Part shown: positions 9,218-18,109 of the stretch, piece by piece
How the letters are laid out: each line of letters begins with the position of its first letter
How positions within the stretch are numbered: the first letter of the stretch is position 1
Assembly (NCBI RefSeq): GCF_012272695.1
Contig: NZ_CP050902.1
Span: forward strand, 682,001 to 746,000
From: Nocardioides sp. JQ2195
GTDB lineage: Bacteria; Actinomycetota; Actinomycetes; Propionibacteriales; Nocardioidaceae
Direction of reading: 5' to 3'
Length of the DNA: 64,000 nt
The notes under the pieces: model-generated
Database searches by the model: none
Told to the model about the DNA's origin: nothing
Seen by the model: the letters and a program-made list of their open reading frames with translations, nothing else
Made by a program: the position numbers and the translations under genes

Positions 9218-9680
9218 GCACTGCGGCTGCCGTGGGGTGCCTCCGATCGCGGAGCTGATGGACGAGCACTACGCGCTGCTCGACGACGCCCACGAAGTAC
9301 GCCGCGCGCTCGGGGCGGGCGACCGGGCCGGTGCGAGCCGGCTGATGGAGCGCCTCGTGGCGCACCTCGACGTCCACGTCCGGCGCGAGGAACGAGGAAT
9401 CTTCACCGCCATGCGAAGCCAGGGGGAGTTCGTCGAGGAGGTCCAGCAGCTCGAGGGCGAGCACCGCTCCCTCGACGCCGCCATCGGCGGCCTGGACCCG
9501 GAGGACCCGGGATTCGACGACGTGGTCTCCGAGCTGTTCCGCGAGCTGTCCGAGCACATCGACCGCGAGAACCTCGGCATCTTCCCGGTCTCCGTGGTCA
9601 CGCTCGGTGCCTCGGGCTGGGAGCTGGTGCAGCAGGCTCGGGACGAGCTTCCGTCCTTCCTTCCGAGCCTCCACGACTGA
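9210..9680 (+). CDS. Hemerythrin-domain protein with N-terminal CxxCxC motif
   Basis: The protein has 156 residues. It opens with MCEHCGC, a compact metal-binding-like motif. A hemerythrin helical bundle follows, with candidate iron ligands H20, H28, H52, H56, E60/E61, H85, H116 and E120. The start ATG lies inside the last codons of narI (8-bp overlap), so it is the fifth gene of the nar operon and likely made with the reductase. Hemerythrin-like proteins bind O2 or NO or take part in Fe-S repair (YtfE type); which applies here cannot be settled from sequence. A longer in-frame extension back to 9093 only covers narI. Confidence 0.88.
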   Translation: MCEHCGCRGVPPIAELMDEHYALLDDAHEVRRALGAGDRAGASRLMERLVAHLDVHVRREERGIFTAMRSQGEFVEEVQQLEGEHRSLDAAIGGLDPEDPGFDDVVSELFRELSEHIDRENLGIFPVSVVTLGASGWELVQQARDELPSFLPSLHD

Positions 9681-9681
9681 G

Positions 9682-9687
9682 TAGGGT
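9682..9687 (+). promoter_or_regulatory. -10 element TAGGGT of the cupin gene (leaderless type)
   Basis: TAGGGT ends six bases before the ATG at 9694, and no Shine-Dalgarno sequence lies between them. Transcription would start at or next to the start codon. Confidence 0.5.
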
Positions 9688-9693
9688 GGGTCC

Positions 9694-10029
9694 ATGGAGA
9701 GCACATCACTGAAGCAGCTGGTCGACACCCAGATCGAGGCGGCCCGAGCGGCCTCTGCCGGCCGGTCCGCATCGACCGTCCACGGTGGGCGCGAGCACGA
9801 CCTGCGCCAGACCGTGATCGCCCTGGTGGAGGGCCGCTCGCTCGGCGAGCACGAGTCCCCCGGAGAGGCGACTCTGCAGGTGTTGCGTGGCCAGGTGCGG
9901 CTGCACGCCGGCGGGTCGACGTGGGAGGGTGCCGAGGGTGACTACCTGCTGATCCCGCAGGAGCGCCACGACCTCGAGGCGGTCACCGATGCAGCCGTGC
10001 TGCTCACCGTGGCCACCCGTGCGAGTTGA
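9694..10029 (+). CDS. Small cupin-domain protein
   Basis: A 111-residue protein with a single cupin barrel. Visible are ALVEGRSLGEHESPGEATLQVLRGQVRL (cupin motif 1 region, with H and E positions) and GDYLLIPQERHDLEAVTD (motif 2 region with H). Such short cupins often bind a metal; no substrate can be assigned. The first 30 residues form a helix rich in Ala and Ser. It follows the nar operon but has its own leaderless-type promoter. Its TGA stop overlaps a possible TTG start of the ATP-grasp gene, so the two may be co-transcribed. Confidence 0.82.
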   Translation: MESTSLKQLVDTQIEAARAASAGRSASTVHGGREHDLRQTVIALVEGRSLGEHESPGEATLQVLRGQVRLHAGGSTWEGAEGDYLLIPQERHDLEAVTDAAVLLTVATRAS

Positions 10030-10898
10030 CCGCCACCCGGATGACCCGTGCGCTCCTGGTGACCTTCTCGTTGCTGCCGGACGGTGAGCACGGAGGCGAG
10101 GCCCTGGTCCCTGCCCTCGCCGAGCGGGGCGTCGAGTCCCGTTGGGTGAGCTGGGACGACCCCGAGGTCGACTGGGCCGCCGCCGACGTCATCGCCGTGC
10201 GGTCCACCTGGGACTACCACCGCCGCCACGACGACTTCATGGCGTGGGCCCGTCGCGTGGACCAGCTGACCACGCTGCTCAACGGCGCCGCGGTGTTCGA
10301 GTGGAACGCCGACAAGTCCTACCTGATCGAGCTCGGCGAGCGGGTGGCCGTCGTACCCACCGGCCTGCTCGACGACAGCAACTTGCGCGGCGGGCTCGAG
10401 GCCGCCCTCGACCGCCACAACCCGGCCGTCCTCAAGGGCCGGGTGAGCGCCGCGGGGGTGGGCGTCGTGGTGGTCGAGGCCGCCGACGACCAGCGCCTCT
10501 CCGGCCTGACCGTCGGCCCGTGGGTGGTGCAGCCCCTGGTCGAGTCGGTGCGCACCGAGGGGGAGGCGTCCGTCTTCGTGATCGGCGGAGAGGTGGTCTC
10601 CCAGGTGAACAAGCTGCCGGGAGACGGTGAGATCCGGGTCCACGAGGAGTACGGCGGTCGCAGCATGCCTGTCCCGATCGTGCCCGAGCACGCCGAGCTC
10701 GCCCTGGCGGCAGTCGCGGCCGCCGAGGCGATCACGGGCGCCGGTCTCGACTACGCCCGCGTCGACATGATGCGCCTGGCCGACGGCACGCTGGCCGTGA
10801 GCGAGCTCGAGCTGATCGAGCCCGGCCTCTATCTCGACCTGCTCCCCGGCAACGCCGATCCCTTCGCCGACCTCGTCGCGCGAACGGGCAACTCTTGA
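10026..10898 (+). CDS. ATP-grasp domain protein
   Basis: About 290 residues with an ATP-grasp fold: an N-terminal sub-domain (VDWAAADVIAVRSTWDYHRRHDDF), then FEWNADKSYLIEL and a C-terminal lobe with ALDYARVDMMR-like GAGLDYARVDMMRLADG and SELELIEPGLYLDLL (the acidic Mg-ATP residues). It resembles glutathione-synthetase-like enzymes of unknown substrate; family members join a carboxylate to an amine or thiol. Its start is either TTG 10026 (overlapping the cupin stop) or ATG 10041; no clear ribosome-binding site favours either. Its last codons and stop lie inside the first unit of a 22-bp tandem repeat. Confidence 0.8.
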   Translation: MTATRMTRALLVTFSLLPDGEHGGEALVPALAERGVESRWVSWDDPEVDWAAADVIAVRSTWDYHRRHDDFMAWARRVDQLTTLLNGAAVFEWNADKSYLIELGERVAVVPTGLLDDSNLRGGLEAALDRHNPAVLKGRVSAAGVGVVVVEAADDQRLSGLTVGPWVVQPLVESVRTEGEASVFVIGGEVVSQVNKLPGDGEIRVHEEYGGRSMPVPIVPEHAELALAAVAAAEAITGAGLDYARVDMMRLADGTLAVSELELIEPGLYLDLLPGNADPFADLVARTGNS

Positions 10899-10956
10899 TG
10901 CGCGAACGCGCAATTGTTGATGCGCGAACGGGCAATTGTTGATGCGCGAACGGGCA
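10878..10956 (+). repeat. 22-bp tandem repeat, locus A (3.6 units)
   Basis: Units start at 10878, 10900 and 10922, with a partial fourth unit at 10944. The core is GCGCGAACGGGCAATT, followed by GTTGAT. Units 2 and 3 differ at one base. The first unit supplies the final codons and the TGA of the ATP-grasp gene. Related units occur at 12933 and, inverted, at 14008. Confidence 0.85.
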
Positions 10957-11018
10957 TCCTCGACGGTTCGCCCTGCTCGGTCGGCTCTCCGGTCGGTCAC
11001 CTTCCGGAACGACGTACA

Positions 11019-11045
11019 TTTGCACTCGCCGGGGTCGAGTGCTAA
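11019..11045 (+). promoter_or_regulatory. CIRCE operator 1 (HrcA site)
   Basis: TTTGCACTC-N9-GAGTGCTAA matches the CIRCE consensus TTAGCACTC-N9-GAGTGCTAA with one mismatch. HrcA binding here represses groEL in the absence of heat stress. Confidence 0.92.
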
Positions 11046-11053
11046 ACATGAGG

Positions 11054-11080
11054 CTGGCACTCTCGTCATGAGAGTGACAA
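11054..11080 (+). promoter_or_regulatory. CIRCE operator 2 (degenerate)
   Basis: CTGGCACTC-N9-GAGTGACAA keeps the GCACTC/GAGTG core and exact 9-bp spacing but deviates at the outer positions. Its centre is 35 bp downstream of the first CIRCE, so HrcA may occupy both. Confidence 0.7.
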
Positions 11081-11185
11081 CAACGGGACCGGTGAGTTGA
11101 GGTCCGAAGCGTCGGCGGGAAGGGTCCGCCGGGTCAGCCGGATCGTCCGTCGCGGGCAGCTCTCCGACTCCGTTCCAACTCTTAG

Positions 11186-12844
<1,659 letters not shown>

Positions 12845-12894
12845 TCGGTTCCCGATCGGAGTCCTCGCCACCACGCGAGACAGCTTCACCGAAC

Positions 12895-12920
12895 GGCCCC
12901 CGGGATTCGTCCCGGGGGTC
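12895..12920 (+). terminator. Hairpin terminator of groEL
   Basis: A perfect 9-bp stem, CCCCCGGGA (12897-12905) and its complement (12910-12918), with a TTCG tetraloop, extended by a G-U and a G-C pair at the base. It lies 50 bp after the groEL stop. There is no long U-tract, as is usual in high-GC actinobacteria. Confidence 0.8.
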
Positions 12921-12932
12921 GTTCCCCATTTT

Positions 12933-12998
12933 CCGCGAACGGGCAATTCTTGCTGCGCCAGCGTGCAGTTGTTGTGGCGCGAGCGGGCAGTTCTTGGT
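12933..12998 (+). repeat. 22-bp tandem repeat, locus B (3 diverged units)
   Basis: Three units (12933, 12955, 12977) have the same period and orientation as locus A but more differences (CCGCGAACGGGCAATTCT, GCGCCAGCGTGCAGTTGT, GCGCGAGCGGGCAGTTCT). They lie right after the groEL terminator and before the lipoprotein promoter. Confidence 0.75.
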
Positions 12999-13065
12999 GC
13001 CTGCCCAAGTCGAACTGCGGCCCGCCTCCTGACGACTGGAGACAAGAACGGGTTGGGCCGACCTC

Positions 13066-13071
13066 TAGGAT
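13066..13071 (+). promoter_or_regulatory. -10 element TAGGAT of the lipoprotein gene (leaderless type)
   Basis: TAGGAT ends seven bases before the ATG at 13079, with no ribosome-binding site between them. Confidence 0.45.
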
Positions 13072-13078
13072 CGAGGCC

Positions 13079-13627
13079 ATGCGTAGATCTCTCGTGGCTG
13101 TGCCGCTCCTGCTCGTGCTCACCGTGACCGTCGGGTGCGGCGACGACGACAAGGACAGCGACTCGAGCCCGGAGCCGACCACCTCGGCCAGCGCTGCACC
13201 GGGTGGGGAGGGGAGTGACGCCCCGAGCGAGGAGCCCTCCGAGGAGCCGACCGCTCAGACCACCCAGCCGGTCACCGGGGAGCAGTTCTGCACCGACACC
13301 CAGGAAGCACTGCACGGCAGCTCGTCCGACCAGATCCTGCAACAAGTGGCTCAGGTCGTGGCCGACGGACTTCCCGAGGACATGCCGAAGGATGCGGTCG
13401 ACGGCATCCAGGTCCTGATCGACATCGCCCCGCAGCTGGACAAGGCATCGACGGCGATCCAGGCCTACACCGACCTGAGCTCGACCCAACGCAGCAACGT
13501 GAACTCCCTCGCAGCCTACCTCACCACGACCTGCGGCAAGAACCTGATCGCCGACATCGTGCCGGCGCTCAAGGAACTCCCCAGCGAGCTGAGGTCGCTG
13601 CTGCCGAAGGAACTCACCAAGCACTGA
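13079..13627 (+). CDS. Predicted lipoprotein of unknown function
   Basis: A 182-residue protein with a classic lipoprotein signal: positive MRR, a hydrophobic core LVAVPLLLVLTVTV and a lipobox TVGC with acylated Cys at 20. Residues 21-65 are a low-complexity Asp/Ser/Pro/Glu linker. A helical domain of about 110 residues follows, with two Cys (in EQFCTDTQ and TTCGKN) that could form a disulfide. I do not recognise the family. It would be exported and tethered to the outer face of the membrane. ATG 13079 is chosen because the signal peptide begins there. Confidence 0.75.
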   Translation: MRRSLVAVPLLLVLTVTVGCGDDDKDSDSSPEPTTSASAAPGGEGSDAPSEEPSEEPTAQTTQPVTGEQFCTDTQEALHGSSSDQILQQVAQVVADGLPEDMPKDAVDGIQVLIDIAPQLDKASTAIQAYTDLSSTQRSNVNSLAAYLTTTCGKNLIADIVPALKELPSELRSLLPKELTKH

Positions 13628-13662
13628 GCCCGTCGTCACCGCCCACGACGCACAATGGACTC

Positions 13663-14019
13663 GTGACCGACCGACTCCTCAACGCCCGCGCCGTCGTGAT
13701 GCGTGACCTCGAGGCCACCGGGGTCGCCAACCCCGAGATCGTCTCCGTGCTGGAGGACGCAGTCAGCGAGCGACGATGGTGGGCTGAGCAATGGCCCGCA
13801 GGGGCGTCGTACGTCGGTGGGCTGGTCGCCCAGGACGTGCAGGACGCGCTCCTCGAGCGAATGGGCCGTTGGCCGGTCTGCCCGCGCTGCGACGCCGCCG
13901 TGCACGCGCTCTACATCCACCCCGAGCTCGGCGGCCCCGACCCTGTCTGGGTCTGCGAGGAATCGGGAGCCACGGTGGCGCCGCTCGGCGAACTCGGAGG
14001 TTCGGCCATCAACAAGTGA
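13663..14019 (+). CDS. Hypothetical protein with a CxxC motif
   Basis: A 118-residue protein with a helical N-terminal half, then CPRCDAAVHALYIHPELGG and a later Cys in VWVCEESG. CPRC with the later Cys and His suggests a small zinc-binding fold. The function is not recognised. GTG 13663 is preceded by CACAAT six bases upstream, the leaderless-type spacing seen elsewhere in the window. Its last codons and TGA lie inside the first unit of an inverted 22-bp repeat. Confidence 0.65.
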   Translation: MTDRLLNARAVVMRDLEATGVANPEIVSVLEDAVSERRWWAEQWPAGASYVGGLVAQDVQDALLERMGRWPVCPRCDAAVHALYIHPELGGPDPVWVCEESGATVAPLGELGGSAINK

Positions 14020-14073
14020 CCGTTCGCGCAGCAACAAGTGACCGTTCGCGCAGCAAGAAGTGACCGTTCGCGT
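14008..14073 (-). repeat. 22-bp tandem repeat, locus C (3 units, inverted)
   Basis: Units start at 14008, 14030 and 14052 with core CAACAAGTGACCGTTCGC. This is the reverse complement of the locus A unit apart from two or three substitutions. The first unit contains the stop codon of the preceding gene, and the last unit ends just before the -10 of the next gene. Confidence 0.8.
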
Positions 14074-14076
14074 CAC

Positions 14077-14082
14077 TAGGGT
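14077..14082 (+). promoter_or_regulatory. -10 element TAGGGT of the MocA-like gene (leaderless type)
   Basis: TAGGGT ends six bases before ATG 14089 and directly abuts the 22-bp repeat locus C. Confidence 0.5.
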
Positions 14083-14088
14083 GAGGGC

Positions 14089-14646
14089 ATGACGGTGCAC
14101 GGACTGTTGTTGGCTGCAGGCGCAGGTCGCCGGATGGGAACACCGAAGGCGCTGGTCGACGACTGGCTGGAGCGTTCGGTCGAGGGCCTGCGGGCCGGTG
14201 GTTGCGACGACGTGACCGTCGTGCTGGGCGCCGAGTCCGAGCGGGCTCGGGCGTTGCTGGTGGACGCTCAGGTCGGCATCGTCGAGGCCGCCGACTGGGC
14301 CGACGGGATGGGCGCCTCCCTCCGGGCAGGGCTGGCCGCTGTGGAGGAGGACCCCGCGCGGTGCGACGCGGTCCTCGTCACGCTCGTCGACCTGCCCGAC
14401 GTGGGGCCCGACGTCGTACGCCGGGTGCTGGCAGGCGCCGCGGGGAAGGACGTCCTGCGCCGGGCGTCGTACGTCGGCCGGCCGGGCCACCCGGTGCTGA
14501 TCGGTCGCGACCACTGGGGCGGCGTACGAACCGAGGCGACGGGGGACCGCGGTGCTCGCGGCTACCTGGCCACGCACGAGGTCGAGCTCGTCGAGTGCGG
14601 CGATCTCGCCACCGGCCACGACGTCGACACCCGGGATACTCCCTAA
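14089..14646 (+). CDS. MocA/MobA-like molybdenum cofactor nucleotidyltransferase
   Basis: A 185-residue NTP transferase. The nucleotide-binding signature LLLAAGAGRRMGTPKAL is at residues 6-22, and VLVTLVDLPDVGPDVVRRV carries the metal-binding Asp. MocA-type enzymes convert molybdopterin to its cytosine dinucleotide for CoxL/XDH-class hydroxylases, which fits the cox-like genes downstream. GTP-dependent MobA is the alternative; the short length and the context favour MocA. The end of the gene runs into a degenerate palindromic repeat arm that includes the TAA stop. Confidence 0.8.
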   Translation: MTVHGLLLAAGAGRRMGTPKALVDDWLERSVEGLRAGGCDDVTVVLGAESERARALLVDAQVGIVEAADWADGMGASLRAGLAAVEEDPARCDAVLVTLVDLPDVGPDVVRRVLAGAAGKDVLRRASYVGRPGHPVLIGRDHWGGVRTEATGDRGARGYLATHEVELVECGDLATGHDVDTRDTP

Positions 14647-14697
14647 CTTCACGCATGCCGATCGGCGCTTGAGACCTGTCTGACGTTGGGGACTATC
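14635..14697 (+). repeat. Palindromic repeat, copy 1 (one arm degenerate)
   Basis: The right arm GACGTTGGGGACTATC (14682-14697) is identical to an arm of the palindrome at 19375. The left arm, from GATACTCCCTAACTT (14635), matches its counterpart at about 16 of 20 positions and contains the stop of the MocA-like gene. Confidence 0.6.
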
Positions 14698-14770
14698 GGG
14701 GGGCAGTGAGGGGTGGGGTATCGGCGAGGTCCAACCGGGCGCCAACGTGGTGCTGGGTACCCTCGGGAGC

Positions 14771-15667
14771 ATGGGCAACCAACCAGCTCCGGCCGACGTC
14801 GAGGAGGTCGAGCGACTCCTCGGCAAGACCGGGTATGTCAGTGACGAGTCGCTGGCCACCGTCGTGTTCCTCGCGCTGCGCATGCAACGCCCGCTGCTGC
14901 TCGAGGGAGAGCCCGGCACCGGCAAGACCGCGCTCGCCGAGGCGATCGCCGAGTCGATGGACCTGCCGTTGATCCGGCTCCAGTGCTACGAGGGGATCGA
15001 CGCCACCCAGGCGCTCTACGACTGGGACTTCCCGCGCCAGATCCTGCACCTGCGAGCGATCGAAGCAGTGGCGGGCAGTGCCGCGGGCCGTTCCGTCCAG
15101 GACGCCGAGAAGAGCTTGTACGACGAACGGTTCCTGCTCGCCCGCCCCGTCCTCAAGGCGCTCCGGGAGACCCCGGCGGTCCTGCTGGTCGACGAGGTCG
15201 ACCGGGCCGACGACGAGTTCGAGGCGTTCCTGCTGGAGGTGCTCTCGACCTATCAGGTGACGATCCCCGAGATCGGCACGGTGAGGGCGGCGACACCGCC
15301 GATCGTCGTGCTCACCTCCAACCGCACCCGCGAGCTGCACGACGCGCTGAAGCGGCGCTGCCTCTACCACTGGATCGACCACCCCGGCCTGGAGCGTGAG
15401 GTCGAGATCCTCCGTTCGCGCGCACCCGAGGTCAGCGCGGAGCTGGCCCGCCAGGTCGCCACCGTGGTGCAGAGCCTGCGCGGGCGCGACGACCTGCTCA
15501 AGCCACCCGGGGTGGCCGAGACACTCGACTGGGCACGGGCCCTGGAGGCCCTCGGCGCCACCGAGCTCGACCTCGCCACGGCATCGGCGACCCTCGGGGC
15601 GCTGGTGAAGTACCGCGAGGACGGCGACCGGGTGCGCCAGGCCCTCGACCGGATGATGGCGGTGTGA
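14771..15667 (+). CDS. MoxR-family AAA ATPase (CoxD type)
   Basis: A 298-residue AAA+ ATPase with Walker A GEPGTGKT (residues 46-53), Walker B LLVDEVDRAD (about 138-147) and the sensor segment VLTSNRTRELHDALKRRC. In the cox family, CoxD works with the VWA protein CoxE to mature the Mo/Cu active site of the hydroxylase. Here the next gene is a CoxE homologue that overlaps by 4 bp. ATG 14771 is the conservative start; GTG 14747 would add eight residues. Confidence 0.88.
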   Translation: MGNQPAPADVEEVERLLGKTGYVSDESLATVVFLALRMQRPLLLEGEPGTGKTALAEAIAESMDLPLIRLQCYEGIDATQALYDWDFPRQILHLRAIEAVAGSAAGRSVQDAEKSLYDERFLLARPVLKALRETPAVLLVDEVDRADDEFEAFLLEVLSTYQVTIPEIGTVRAATPPIVVLTSNRTRELHDALKRRCLYHWIDHPGLEREVEILRSRAPEVSAELARQVATVVQSLRGRDDLLKPPGVAETLDWARALEALGATELDLATASATLGALVKYREDGDRVRQALDRMMAV

Positions 15668-16785
15668 GCATGCGGCACGAGGCAGACGAGGTGGTGCTCG
15701 GGTTCGCCCGGGCCCTGCGCGCTGCCGGTGTGCCCGTCACCCAGGACCGGACCCAGGAGTTCACCCGGGCGGTGGCACTGGTCGGACTGGCGGACCAGCG
15801 GGCGACCTACTGGTCGGGGCGGGCCACGCTCTGCTCCTGTCCCGACGACCTGGCTCGCTACGACCAGGTCTTCGAAGCCTGGTTCAACCACCGGGACGGA
15901 CTGCCGCGCACGGTGCCGTCCGCTGACCCACCGCGGCCGATCGCCTCCGACCTGGCGGAGGGCGACGACGAGGCGGGCGGGGCAGACGACCAGGACGACC
16001 AGGACCCGGTGCGCGCGATGGCCAGTCGCACCGAGCGCCTGCGGCACCGCGACGTCGCGGCGATGAGCACCGCCGAGAAACGCCTGCTGTCCTCGCTCTT
16101 CTCGGGCATCAACCCCCGGCTGCCCCAGCGGCGGGCCTCGCGCCACCAGCGCTGGCACCGCGGCACCGTCGACGCGCGGCGTACCCTGCGCGACAGCCTG
16201 CGCCGCATGGGTGAGCCGGCGGACCTGGCCTGGCGCCGCCGCGGCACCCGTCCGCGGAGGGTGGTGCTGCTGATCGACGTCTCCGGCTCGATGAGTGCGT
16301 ACGCCGACTCGTTGCTGCGGTTGGCCCACCGGTTCGTGACCGCCGACGACGGGCGCCACGTGGAGGTGTTCACCCTCGGCACCAGGCTCACCCACGTCAC
16401 GCGCGCCCTGCGGCAGCGCGACCCGGACCGGGCGTTGATCGCCGCCGGTGAGACCGTGCCTGACTGGTCGGGTGGCACCCGCCTCGGTGAGGTGATGCGG
16501 GTCTTCCTGGACCGGTGGGGCGCGCGTGGACTGGCCCGCGGCTCGGTGGTCGTGCTGTGCAGCGACGGGTGGGAACGCGGTGACGCCGCCCTGCTCGGCG
16601 AGCAGATGGCCCGGCTCCAGCGGCTCGCGCACCGGGTGGTGTGGGTGAACCCCCACCGCGGCAAGGACGGCTACGTGCCGGTGCAGCAGGGCATCGCTGC
16701 CGCGTTGCCGCACCTCGATGACTTCCTCGCCGGCCACACGCTGGCGACGTACGACGAGCTGGTGGAGGTGGTGGCGCATGCGTGA
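15664..16785 (+). CDS. VWA-domain protein (CoxE type)
   Basis: A 373-residue protein. Its N-terminal helical part contains FARALRAAGVPVTQDR, typical of CoxE. The middle is an acidic, low-complexity insert (residues about 95-120). A von Willebrand A domain follows with the MIDAS metal site DVSGSM (D205, S207, S209). It partners the MoxR ATPase in maturation of the molybdenum hydroxylase. It starts GTGA on the moxR stop and ends 8 bp inside the xdhC-like gene, so the three are one operon. Confidence 0.87.
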   Translation: MSMRHEADEVVLGFARALRAAGVPVTQDRTQEFTRAVALVGLADQRATYWSGRATLCSCPDDLARYDQVFEAWFNHRDGLPRTVPSADPPRPIASDLAEGDDEAGGADDQDDQDPVRAMASRTERLRHRDVAAMSTAEKRLLSSLFSGINPRLPQRRASRHQRWHRGTVDARRTLRDSLRRMGEPADLAWRRRGTRPRRVVLLIDVSGSMSAYADSLLRLAHRFVTADDGRHVEVFTLGTRLTHVTRALRQRDPDRALIAAGETVPDWSGGTRLGEVMRVFLDRWGARGLARGSVVVLCSDGWERGDAALLGEQMARLQRLAHRVVWVNPHRGKDGYVPVQQGIAAALPHLDDFLAGHTLATYDELVEVVAHA

Positions 16786-17905
16786 GGTGCTCCCGGAGCT
16801 GTTGGAGTGGTGGCGGGCCGGCGAGACGGTCGGGATGGGCACCGTGGTCGCGACGTTCCGCTCGGCGCCCCGTCCTGCGGGCGCGTCGATGCTGGTCGGC
16901 CCGCAGGGAACCGCGGTCGGATCGGTGTCCGGCGGCTGCGTCGAGGGCGCGGTCTACGAGCTCGCGACCGAGGTCGGCGAGGCCGGCACGCCCGTCCTGC
17001 AGCGCTACGGCATCTCGGACGACGACGCGTTCGCGGTCGGCCTGACCTGCGGCGGGATCCTCGACGTCTACGTCGAGAAGGTGAACCAGGAGACCTTCCC
17101 CGAGCTGGGTGCGATCGCCGAGGACCTCGAGGCCGGGCGGCCGGTGGCGGTGGCCACCGTCGTCGAGCATCCCGATCCTGCGTGGCTCGGCCGCCGGATG
17201 CTGATCCACCCCGGCGAGCAGTCGAGCGTCTCCCTCGGCAGCCGGCGGGCCGACGACGCGGTGCGTGACGACGCGCTCGGCCTGCTCGCCTCGGGGCACA
17301 GCGGCACACTCACCTATGGCCCCGACGGGGAACGTCGTGGTGAGGGCATGCGGGTCTTCGTCTGGGCGTTCGCGCCCAAGCCACGCATGCTGGTCTTCGG
17401 TGCGATCGACTTCGCCGCCGCCGTGGCCCGGGTCGGCAGCTTCCTCGGCTACCACGTGACGGTCTGCGATGCCCGTCCCGTCTTCGCCACCAACACGCGG
17501 TTCCCCGAGGCCGACGAGGTCGTCGTGGACTGGCCGCACCGCTACCTGGCCGCCGAGCAGGAGGGTGGCCGGATCGACAACCGCACCGTGCTCTGCGTGC
17601 TCACCCACGACCCCAAGTTCGACGTACCGCTCCTCGAGGTTGCGCTGCGGCTGCCCGAGGTCGGGTACGTCGGGGCGATGGGCTCGCGGCGTACCCACGA
17701 CGACCGGATGGACCGGTTGAAGGAGGCGGGCCTCACCGCGGAGGAGCTGGACCGGCTCTCCAGCCCGATCGGGCTCGACCTCGGGGCGCGCACGCCGGAG
17801 GAGACCGCGATCAGCGTGGCTGCCGAGATCATCTCGTTCACCTGGGGCGGGAGCGGCCAACGCCTGGCCGAGACCGACGGCACCATCCACCACCACGACG
17901 CCTGA
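16778..17905 (+). CDS. XdhC/CoxI family Mo-cofactor insertion protein
   Basis: A 375-residue protein with both halves of the family. The N-terminal XdhC domain contains SVSGGCVEGAVYELA (residues about 50-64), and LTCGGILDVYVE carries the Cys thought to sulfurate or bind the cofactor. The C-terminal Rossmann domain contains MLVFGAIDFAAAVARVGS and GYVGAMGSRRTHDDR. XdhC proteins bind molybdenum cofactor and deliver its sulfurated form to apo-hydroxylases. It overlaps the CoxE gene by 8 bp and ends the first half of the Mo-hydroxylase module. Confidence 0.9.
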   Translation: MREVLPELLEWWRAGETVGMGTVVATFRSAPRPAGASMLVGPQGTAVGSVSGGCVEGAVYELATEVGEAGTPVLQRYGISDDDAFAVGLTCGGILDVYVEKVNQETFPELGAIAEDLEAGRPVAVATVVEHPDPAWLGRRMLIHPGEQSSVSLGSRRADDAVRDDALGLLASGHSGTLTYGPDGERRGEGMRVFVWAFAPKPRMLVFGAIDFAAAVARVGSFLGYHVTVCDARPVFATNTRFPEADEVVVDWPHRYLAAEQEGGRIDNRTVLCVLTHDPKFDVPLLEVALRLPEVGYVGAMGSRRTHDDRMDRLKEAGLTAEELDRLSSPIGLDLGARTPEETAISVAAEIISFTWGGSGQRLAETDGTIHHHDA

Positions 17906-18109
17906 CCGCCCGCCCCCGCCCCCGCCGCCGCTCCGCCCCCGCCCGCCCCCGCCCCGTCCTGCCGCTTCCGAGTAACGCGGTGTCCGTGCCACGTCACGAG
18001 CGACCAGTCACCCGTGAGGTGACAGCAGCACCGCACAAGTGCAGGGTCCGGAACGGCTGACGCCTGCCCGTGCCTGGGCTACGGTGGCGACAGACCGCCA
18101 GGAGAGCCG

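Noticed and set aside
17906..17960. Regulatory G-quadruplex or repeat in the C/G-rich run
   Set aside because: It is a simple low-complexity run just after the xdhC-like stop; nothing beyond composition supports a function.
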